Below are positions 30,199 to 35,566 of a DNA stretch of 35,566 nt, piece after piece. Location of the stretch: NCBI GenBank assembly GCA_012517675.1, contig JAAYUL010000095.1, positions 1 through 35,566 on the forward strand, written 5' to 3'. Positions within the stretch are counted from its first letter, which is position 1, and every line of letters starts with the position of its first letter. Both the position numbers and the translations under genes were made by a program. The DNA is from Clostridiales bacterium. GTDB lineage: Bacteria > Bacillota > Clostridia > Oscillospirales > Acutalibacteraceae. The notes beneath the pieces are model-generated. The model saw only the letters and a program-made list of their open reading frames with translations, made no database searches and had not been told where the DNA came from.

Positions 30199-31095
30199 GT
30201 AAAACAGAGTCTATACCCAAAACGCAGACGCCAGCCGGGCGACCGGTACGATGGCTTTCGCCTGAGAAAGCTTGACCCTTTTTTTGTGTTGATACCCCAC
30301 ATTATGAAGAGACGTACCGGAAGCATGGTCTTTTTTGAGGAGCGGATCGAAATTTCGCAGCTTGAAAAATTCATAAGGCGTCTTCGCCGTGAAAGCGAAA
30401 TGAAGGATTTGAGCCTTTTGCAGGTCATTATGGCCGCCGCGGTTCGAATGATTGCGACACATCCAGGCGTCAACCGGTTCGTAGCCGGACGAAGGCTGTA
30501 TGCGCGCAATTCGATCAGTCTGTCCCTCAGCTTCAAGAAAAGCATGAGCACCGAGGGGGCCGAAACCACGATCACACCCTGCTTTTCGCCCGCCGATACC
30601 CTTCCCGACGTTTGGCGCAGGCTTCACGACGAATTTGCGGCGAGTAAAAACAAGGAGGACAACGGAACGGACCGGCTTGCCGCTCTGTTTGCGCATCTGC
30701 CCGTTTTCCTTGTAAAATGGACCGTATGGCTGGTGAACGGTCTGGATCAGCTTGGCCGGATGCCGAAAGCGATTCACCGTCTTTCGCCCTTTCACGCCAG
30801 CGCGTTTATTGTGGACAACGGTTCCCTCGGAATTGGTTCCGTTTATCATCATCTTTATGATTTTGGGACCTGCTCCGTCTTCATTTCCATCGGCCGCAAG
30901 GAAAGCACTCTGAAAATCGATGAAAACGACAATATCAAAACGGAAAAGACGATGAACATTCGGTTTGTGGTGGATGAGCGAATCTGTGACGGTTACTATT
31001 TCGCCATCACCCTGCGGGATTTTCGCAGGCTGCTGCGCCACCCGGAACAGCTCTTAACGGTACCCGGGGAATTTCCGGAGGACCCGCAGCTCTGA
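30199..31095 (+). CDS. E2/CAT-like acyltransferase homologue with altered active site
   Basis: The product of about 298 residues resembles the catalytic domain of 2-oxo acid dehydrogenase E2 and chloramphenicol acetyltransferase, without lipoyl or subunit-binding domains. The sequence LQVIMAAAVRMIATHPGVNR and the terminal FVVDERICDGYYFA match the fold, but the catalytic motif HRxxDG is ERICDG: the active-site His is Glu (codon at 30976), so acyl transfer in the usual way is unlikely. The start is unresolved: AAAGGAGGG at 30184-30192 is followed after 6 nt by GTA (30199), not a canonical start. An in-frame ATG at 30139 lies before the predicted transcription start and lacks an RBS; the next ATG, at 30304, would cut off conserved sequence. 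Confidence 0.82.
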   Translation, partial: VKQSLYPKRRRQPGDRYDGFRLRKLDPFFVLIPHIMKRRTGSMVFFEERIEISQLEKFIRRLRRESEMKDLSLLQVIMAAAVRMIATHPGVNRFVAGRRLYARNSISLSLSFKKSMSTEGAETTITPCFSPADTLPDVWRRLHDEFAASKNKEDNGTDRLAALFAHLPVFLVKWTVWLVNGLDQLGRMPKAIHRLSPFHASAFIVDNGSLGIGSVYHHLYDFGTCSVFISIGRKESTLKIDENDNIKTEKTMNIRFVVDERICDGYYFAITLRDFRRLLRHPEQLLTVPGEFPEDPQL

Positions 31096-31101
31096 CCCGC
31101 G

Positions 31102-32949
31102 CTACGGAAAAAAGCGGCCGAGCAGAAGCCCGCACTGGTACACCAGGGCGGAGCAGTACCACGCCGTTGCAAACTGATACACGGCGCTTGCGGCCGCCCA
31201 TTTGATACTGCCCGTTTCACGCCTTATGGTGCTCAGCGCCGCCACACACGGCGTGTACAAAAGCACAAAGACAAGGAACGAGCAGGCGCTCAGTCCGGTA
31301 AAATTCGTTCGGAGCGCCCCGGTCAGGCCGCCGGAATACAGCACGTTCAGCGAGCTTACCACCGACTCTTTGGCAACCAGGCCGGTGAGCAGCGCAACCG
31401 AGGGCTTCCACGTGCCGAAACCGCACAGGGAAAAGACCGGCGCAATGAATTTTCCCCCAGCGGCCAGAAGGCTTCGGCCGCTGTCGGAGGTCATGCGGAA
31501 ATCCGCCGAGACCGACTGCAGCAGCCAGATGACCACGGCAGCGGCGAAAACCGTGGTGCCGGCCTTCTGCAAAAAATCCTTCACGCGCCGCTCCACATGC
31601 CGCCAGACGCTTGTGAGCGTAGGCATCCGGTAATCGGGAAGCTCCATTAAAAACGGCGCGGGCTCCCCTTTCAGCACGCTGTTTTTCAGCAGCAGCGCCG
31701 AAAGGATCCCCATCAGGACGCCGAACCCGTACAAAGCAAGCATGACGAACGGCCGCGCCTCCGCGAAAAAAGCCGCGGCAAAGAGCAGGTAGACCGGCGT
31801 TTTGGCACTGCAGGACATAAACGGAGTGATCAGGATGGTCAGCCGCTTGTCTTTTTCACGCTCCAGAATTCTGGTGCCCATCACCGCGGGCACCGTGCAG
31901 CCAAACCCCATAAGCAGGGGAACGAACGCCCTTCCGGAAAGGCCGATGCGCCGCATGGGGGCGTCCATAATAAAGGCCGCGCGCGCCATGTAGCCGCTGT
32001 CCTCCAAAAGCGACAGCAGCACAAACAGCAGCAGTATTTGGGGAAGGAACCGCAGCACCGCGCCCAGACCCGCCAGAATTCCGTCGACCACCAGGCCCCG
32101 CACCCAAACGGAGGTTCCCGCCGAAGAGAGCGTTTTTTCCACAAGCGGCGACAGCCGGGAAAACAGGAGAAAATCCACCCCGTTCACCAGAAACGTACCG
32201 ATCGGGCCAAAGGTCACGCCGAATATGGCGAGAATCGCGCCGATAAAGATCGGGATGGCCAGAACACGGTTTGTGACAACACGGTCGATCCGTTCCGTTG
32301 CGCTTTCAGAGCCGCCGCGTGCCCGCACCGCCGCATGAGTCAGACTCTCGATATAACGGTAGCGCGCATCCGCGAGCGCCGTTTCCGGGTCCGAGCAGCC
32401 GGCGGCCGGTTTGTGAACACGGTGGTAATGGACGGGCTTTCCCGCTGCGGAGACCGCCGCTTTCAGAATTTCATCAAGACCTTCCCCCCGGGAAGCCGAA
32501 ACAGGCACGACACGGATTCCGGTCAGGGAAGAAAAAAGGGCGCAGTCAATCCGGCCGCCGCGCCGTCTGACCACGTCCATCATATTCAGCGCGATCACCA
32601 TGGGAATGTCAAGCTCCATGAGCTGGGTGGTCAGGTAAAGGTTGCGCTCCAGGTTGGAGGCATCCACAATATTGATGATGACATCCGGTTTCTGCGCGGA
32701 CAGGTATTTTCCCGCGATCGCTTCCTCCGGCGAATAGGGTTCCAGCGAATAGACGCCGGGCAGATCGGTGATGCGGATGCTTTTTCCGGAAAAGCGGGCT
32801 TCTCCGCTCTTCTTCTCCACGGTGACGCCGGGCCAGTTGCCCACATAAGCGGCGGAACCGGTCAGCGCGTTGAACAGCGTGGTTTTGCCGCTGTTCGGAT
32901 TTCCCGCCAGCGCGGCGGTCAGCGTTCGGCTCGGTGCGTTCTGCTTCAT
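31102..32949 (-). CDS. feoB: FeoB ferrous iron transporter
   Basis: The 615-residue protein has an N-terminal GTPase domain (G1 GNPNSGKTT, G3 DLPG, G4 NMMD) and about eight membrane helices with the Gate motifs GFGCTVPAVMGTR and MSCSAKTPVYLLF. FeoB imports Fe2+ in anaerobes. It is somewhat shorter than typical FeoB (about 650-770), and no feoA lies beside it. It begins 10 nt after spmB, so it is probably expressed with spmA-spmB. AAGGGA precedes the ATG. Its 3' end is only 6 nt from the convergent E2-like gene with no terminator between. Confidence 0.95.
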   Translation of the reverse strand: MKQNAPSRTLTAALAGNPNSGKTTLFNALTGSAAYVGNWPGVTVEKKSGEARFSGKSIRITDLPGVYSLEPYSPEEAIAGKYLSAQKPDVIINIVDASNLERNLYLTTQLMELDIPMVIALNMMDVVRRRGGRIDCALFSSLTGIRVVPVSASRGEGLDEILKAAVSAAGKPVHYHRVHKPAAGCSDPETALADARYRYIESLTHAAVRARGGSESATERIDRVVTNRVLAIPIFIGAILAIFGVTFGPIGTFLVNGVDFLLFSRLSPLVEKTLSSAGTSVWVRGLVVDGILAGLGAVLRFLPQILLLFVLLSLLEDSGYMARAAFIMDAPMRRIGLSGRAFVPLLMGFGCTVPAVMGTRILEREKDKRLTILITPFMSCSAKTPVYLLFAAAFFAEARPFVMLALYGFGVLMGILSALLLKNSVLKGEPAPFLMELPDYRMPTLTSVWRHVERRVKDFLQKAGTTVFAAAVVIWLLQSVSADFRMTSDSGRSLLAAGGKFIAPVFSLCGFGTWKPSVALLTGLVAKESVVSSLNVLYSGGLTGALRTNFTGLSACSFLVFVLLYTPCVAALSTIRRETGSIKWAAASAVYQFATAWYCSALVYQCGLLLGRFFP

Positions 32950-32959
32950 ATTCTTTCCC

Positions 32960-33481
32960 TTAATTAAAAAAGATTCGGACCGTCAGCGCGGCCACAACAC
33001 ACGCCGTTAAGTCGGCGGTGAGCGCCGCCGGGATGGTATGGCGCGTTTTTTTCACGCCGACCGCTCCGTAATAAACCGCGATCGCGTAAAAAGTGGTCTC
33101 CGTGGAACCGGACATGACGGAAGCCACCCTGCCCACGTAGCTGTCGGCTCCGTTGCTCTGGAAAATCTGCATCAGGATTGCCGTCGCCCCGCTCCCGGAA
33201 ATCGGTTTGATCAGCAGGAGCGGCGTGACCTGCGGGGGCAGGCCCAGAAGATGGGCGGCGGGCGCCAGAAACGACGCCAGCATGTCAAGGGCGCCGGACG
33301 CGCCGAGCATGGTGACCGCCATGATGAGTCCGACCAGCGTGGGCAGAATTTCGACCGAGGAACGGAACCCTTCCTTTGCGCCGGCCACAAAGGCGTCAAA
33401 CAGAGGCACGCCGCGGAACAGGCCGAACAGCACGATCATCACAACCGCAGCCGGAATCACGCAGTCGCCCAGCTTATCCAC
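32960..33481 (-). CDS. spmB: Spore maturation protein B (SpmB)
   Basis: The 173-residue membrane protein with a nucleoside-recognition (Gate) domain shows VPLFDAFVAGAKEGFRSSVE near its start and LIKPISGSGATAILMQIF and MSGSTETTFYAIAVYYGAVG later, all characteristic of SpmB. With SpmA it is needed for spore core dehydration and heat resistance in Bacillus and Clostridium. The start is GTG at 33481, 9 nt after GGAGG; the GTGGATAA sequence overlaps the spmA stop by 8 bp. The open frame upstream of it is the alternate frame of spmA. Confidence 0.94.
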   Translation of the reverse strand: MDKLGDCVIPAAVVMIVLFGLFRGVPLFDAFVAGAKEGFRSSVEILPTLVGLIMAVTMLGASGALDMLASFLAPAAHLLGLPPQVTPLLLIKPISGSGATAILMQIFQSNGADSYVGRVASVMSGSTETTFYAIAVYYGAVGVKKTRHTIPAALTADLTACVVAALTVRIFFN

Positions 33482-34061
33482 GTTTGACGCCCTCCAGAAG
33501 TTTGGCCGCCAGAACCCCCGCAAGAAGCGCGCAGGCGGATGTGACCCAGACCGCCGGAAGGATGTCAAACGGGGAAGGCGAACCGTACTTCGCCCGCAGG
33601 GTCGCCATAAAGGTCGGGATCAGCTGCAGAGAGGCCGTGTTGATCACAACAAACATCACCATGGAGTTATCCGCCTCGGTCCCCGGGTTCTGCCTGGAAA
33701 GTTCTTTCATGGCGGCAATGCCGAGCGGCGTCGCCGCATTGCCAAGCCCCAGCAGGTTCGCGGTGATGTTCATGCAGATCGCCCTGACGGCGGGGCTTCC
33801 GCCCGGGCAGGACGGGAACAGGCGCCGGGTAAGCGGTCTCATCATACGGGAAAGAACGGCGGTGACTCCTCCCTCGTCGGCAATCTTCATCAGGCCGGTC
33901 CACGCGCACATCATCCCGAGCAGTGAAATCACCAGCTTCACCGCGCTTTCCGCCCCGTTCATGACCGCCGCGGAAAGCTGCGGCACGCGGCCCGTTGCAA
34001 TCGCACAGACAACACTGAGCAAAATCATTGCGCCCCAAATGTAATTTAACAGGATGTTCAC
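33474..34061 (-). CDS. spmA: Spore maturation protein A (SpmA)
   Basis: The product of about 195 residues is a membrane protein with a Gate domain and the SpmA landmarks LLGMMCAWTGLMKIADEGG, NITANLLGLGNAATPLGIAA and MFVVINTASLQLIPT. It acts with SpmB in spore maturation. The start is uncertain: GTG at 34061 is the nearest canonical codon but sits 2 nt after AAGG, while CTG at 34052 has 8-nt spacing from GGTGG and would give MLNYIWGAMIL, the usual SpmA beginning. The ATGs further up (34082, 34142) lie in the promoter region. Confidence 0.93.
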   Translation of the reverse strand: MNILLNYIWGAMILLSVVCAIATGRVPQLSAAVMNGAESAVKLVISLLGMMCAWTGLMKIADEGGVTAVLSRMMRPLTRRLFPSCPGGSPAVRAICMNITANLLGLGNAATPLGIAAMKELSRQNPGTEADNSMVMFVVINTASLQLIPTFMATLRAKYGSPSPFDILPAVWVTSACALLAGVLAAKLLEGVKRG

Positions 34062-34146
34062 CACCTTTTTGCATGACGCCATATAATAAATATGCGATTG
34101 TAAAGCGAAACATAACAAAAACGCCGCTATGCCTGTGTTCAATTAA

Positions 34147-34175
34147 TTGACATAATTGGCAATTTATGCTATAGT
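34147..34175 (+). promoter_or_regulatory. Promoter of the AbrB-type regulator gene
   Basis: TTGACA (34147-34152), a 17-nt spacer and TATAGT (34170-34175) lie about 47 nt before the start. Confidence 0.8.
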
Positions 34176-34221
34176 TATAACAATGTATGACAAATATTGA
34201 TTTTTTACATTATGAAAGGCG

Positions 34222-34485
34222 ATGAATCAAATGAAATCAACTGGAATAGTTAGGAAAGTTGACGAGTTGGGTCGAATTGTATTACCGAAGGAACTGCGTA
34301 TGACCCTTAATATAAACGAGAAAGATCCGCTCGAAATTTTCGTGGACGACGATGGCAGAATTATTCTGAAGAAGTACGAACCCGCCTGTATTTTTTGCAA
34401 CAGCATGAACGGCGTGACCATGTTCAAAGGACATAATGTTTGCCGGGAATGCATGGCGAAAATCGCGGCCCGTCTGGAAGAATAA
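34222..34485 (+). CDS. AbrB-family transition-state regulator with zinc-ribbon tail
   Basis: The 87-residue DNA-binding protein has the AbrB swapped-hairpin domain in residues 4-53: MKSTGIVRKVDELGRIVLPK and EIFVDDDGRIILKKY are nearly the Bacillus AbrB sequence. Instead of the AbrB C-terminal dimer domain it carries CIFCN and VCREC, a four-Cys zinc-ribbon-like tail. Proteins of this type control transition to stationary phase and sporulation genes. Two ATGs are possible: 34222 (close to AAAGG) and 34231, which gives the AbrB-like MKSTG start. It is divergent from spmAB-feoB and may regulate it (inference). Confidence 0.93.
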   Translation: MNQMKSTGIVRKVDELGRIVLPKELRMTLNINEKDPLEIFVDDDGRIILKKYEPACIFCNSMNGVTMFKGHNVCRECMAKIAARLEE

Positions 34486-34525
34486 TCCTGCGCGGCCGGT
34501 TTTTAACAGCAGCAGAATGAAATTG

Positions 34526-34549
34526 AACCCCGGCCGGGCCGGGGTTTTT
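34526..34549 (+). terminator. Terminator of the AbrB-type gene
   Basis: AACCCCGG pairs with CCGGGGTT across a short loop, followed by TTTTT. Confidence 0.85.
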
Positions 34550-34574
34550 CCATTCAGGCAGGGGTCTGCCGACA

Positions 34575-34637
34575 GGACGGAAAACGCCGCCGTGATATTT
34601 GAACTATCACGGCGGCGTTTTCCGTCCTCGGACTTTT
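34575..34637. terminator. Perfect 23-bp hairpin between convergent genes
   Basis: Arms at 34575-34597 and 34605-34627 are perfectly complementary over 23 bp around 7 nt. A T-run on the plus strand (34633-34638) begins after CGGAC. It lies just past the stop of the DegT gene and the AbrB terminator, and may end both transcripts. Confidence 0.75.
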
Positions 34638-34640
34638 TTA

Positions 34641-35566
34641 TTATTTATGGTATTTCTCCACGATATCCTTAACGGCGTCGATTACATACTGCACCTGCCC
34701 GTCGGTCAGGCCGGGATAAAGCGGAAGGGAAATTAAACGGCTGAAGTGTTTCTCCGCATTCGGGAAATCCCCTTCCCTGAACCCGAACCGGCTGGTATAC
34801 GCGCTCATATAAGTCACCGGGATGAAGTGTACGCTGGTCCCCACGTTCCGTTCGTTCAGCTCCTCAATGAAACGGTCGCGGTCGATATTGAGCAGCTCCG
34901 GCACAATGCGCACCACATAAAGGTGCCAGCAGTGCGTGGTGTAACCCGGGACAAACGGCGGTTCTATCGCATCGATTTTGCCGAACTCCTCCTGATATTT
35001 CGCGGCGATGCGAAGGCGCTTCGCCTGCATTTCCTCCAGGCGCTCCAGCTGCTTCAGGCCCATGGCCGCCTGAATGTCGAACATATTGTACTTATAGCCC
35101 GGCTCGCAGATATCATACCGCCAGGTGCCGCCTTTCGCGTAGCGGTTCCATGCGTTTTTGCTCATGCCCTGCCCGGCAAAGATCCGCGCCCTGCGGTCAA
35201 TTTCATCACTGTCGGTCACCAGCATTCCGCCGTCGCCCGTGCAGAGGTTTTTGGTGGCGTAAAAGCTGTAGGAAGCCGTTCCGCGCAGCCCGTTTCCGAT
35301 CAGCCTGCCTTTGTAGCGGCTCCACAGCGCGTGCGCGGCGTCTTCCGAAACAAAAAGGCCGTATTTGTCGGCAATTTGATAAATGCGGTCCAGATCGCAC
35401 ACCTGCCCGCTGTAATGCACCGGAACGATCGCCCTGGTGCGGGGCGTGATCTTCCGCTCGATATCGTCCGGGTCAATGCATGCCGTGCGGTAATCAATGT
35501 CCGCGAAAACCGGGGTCGCGCCGGTGTGGAGCACCGTGTTCGCCGTGGAGGCAAAGGTCATGAAAG
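34641..35566 (-). CDS. DegT/DnrJ/EryC1-family PLP aminotransferase, N-terminus outside window
   Basis: This is a 306+ residue C-terminal part of a sugar aminotransferase of the DegT/DnrJ/EryC1 (ArnB-like) family; about 70-80 N-terminal residues lie beyond the window end, where the frame is still open. It has the conserved SEDAAHALW (Asp for the PLP ring, His), and the PLP-binding Lys in FYATKNLCTGDGG. Near the end, TSVHFIPVT and LPLYPGLTD are typical. Members form 3- or 4-amino sugars for surface glycans or antibiotics; the nucleotide-sugar substrate cannot be read here. Confidence 0.95.
   Translation of the reverse strand, partial: FMTFASTANTVLHTGATPVFADIDYRTACIDPDDIERKITPRTRAIVPVHYSGQVCDLDRIYQIADKYGLFVSEDAAHALWSRYKGRLIGNGLRGTASYSFYATKNLCTGDGGMLVTDSDEIDRRARIFAGQGMSKNAWNRYAKGGTWRYDICEPGYKYNMFDIQAAMGLKQLERLEEMQAKRLRIAAKYQEEFGKIDAIEPPFVPGYTTHCWHLYVVRIVPELLNIDRDRFIEELNERNVGTSVHFIPVTYMSAYTSRFGFREGDFPNAEKHFSRLISLPLYPGLTDGQVQYVIDAVKDIVEKYHK

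Noticed and set aside
32038-32967. A 309-codon plus-strand frame opposite feoB
   Set aside because: Shadow of the GTPase and Gate domains of FeoB; no RBS or recognisable domain.
1-35566. tRNA, rRNA, CRISPR arrays, insertion sequences, phage genes
   Set aside because: None was seen on reading through: no repeated spacer pattern, no transposase or integrase motifs and no recognisable tRNA sequence.

Overview
The window looks like chromosomal DNA of an anaerobic, endospore-forming Firmicute, most likely a moderately GC-rich member of the Clostridia (Oscillospiraceae-like). The grounds are AGGAGG-type ribosome binding sites with many TTG/GTG starts, a tryptophan T-box leader, spore maturation genes spmA/spmB, an AbrB-type transition regulator, a minimal two-gene SufCB iron-sulfur system, a DUF1540 protein and a type III pantothenate kinase. 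The genus cannot be fixed from the sequence alone. I see no tRNA, rRNA, CRISPR array, transposase or phage gene.

Layout. 1-1015: two overlapping crcB fluoride-channel genes on the minus strand, behind a strong promoter and a leader carrying an attenuator-like terminator. 1114-2433: a fusion of an aromatic-acid-exporter-like (FUSC) membrane domain with a Cof-type HAD hydrolase domain that has lost one motif I aspartate. 2591-5832: a unit with a single-pass protein, an ABC ATPase and an ABC-2 permease, closed by a perfect 20-bp terminator hairpin. 5947-10133: an AT-richer accessory cassette with a secreted aromatic-rich protein, two FtsX/MacB-type permeases and a MacB-type ATPase, followed by a small lipoprotein. 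This is the most novel-looking system in the window. 10252-12456: a Y-family polymerase, a PPC/DUF296 protein and a Dabb protein. 12475-14262: sufC-sufB. 14351-18502: a DUF3298 protein, a YicI-type GH31 alpha-xylosidase and a metallo-beta-lactamase-fold hydrolase. 18657-20793: small membrane and hypothetical genes, ywbE, yccF and an amidase-like protein.

20804-24157 is a predicted tryptophan ABC importer (trpXYZ) behind a complete T-box whose specifier reads TGG. 24183-26404 is a NatAB-like exporter, divergent from a cytidylate-kinase-like gene (26601-27230). 27231-30098 holds an ECF-transporter S component with a long structured leader, a DUF1540 protein, an HD-domain protein and coaX; the S component may supply pantothenate to CoaX. 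30127-31095 is an E2/CAT-like acyltransferase homologue with its catalytic His replaced by Glu and no canonical start codon where one is expected. 31102-34061 is spmA-spmB-feoB as one tight unit. 34147-34637 is an AbrB-type regulator with a zinc-ribbon tail, and the window ends inside a DegT/DnrJ/EryC1 aminotransferase.

Functionally the window is dominated by membrane transport (fluoride, tryptophan, a probable vitamin, iron, and three ABC export-type systems), with conditional leaders in front of at least one and perhaps three of them. Functions are assigned from motifs recognised by eye; no database search was run.
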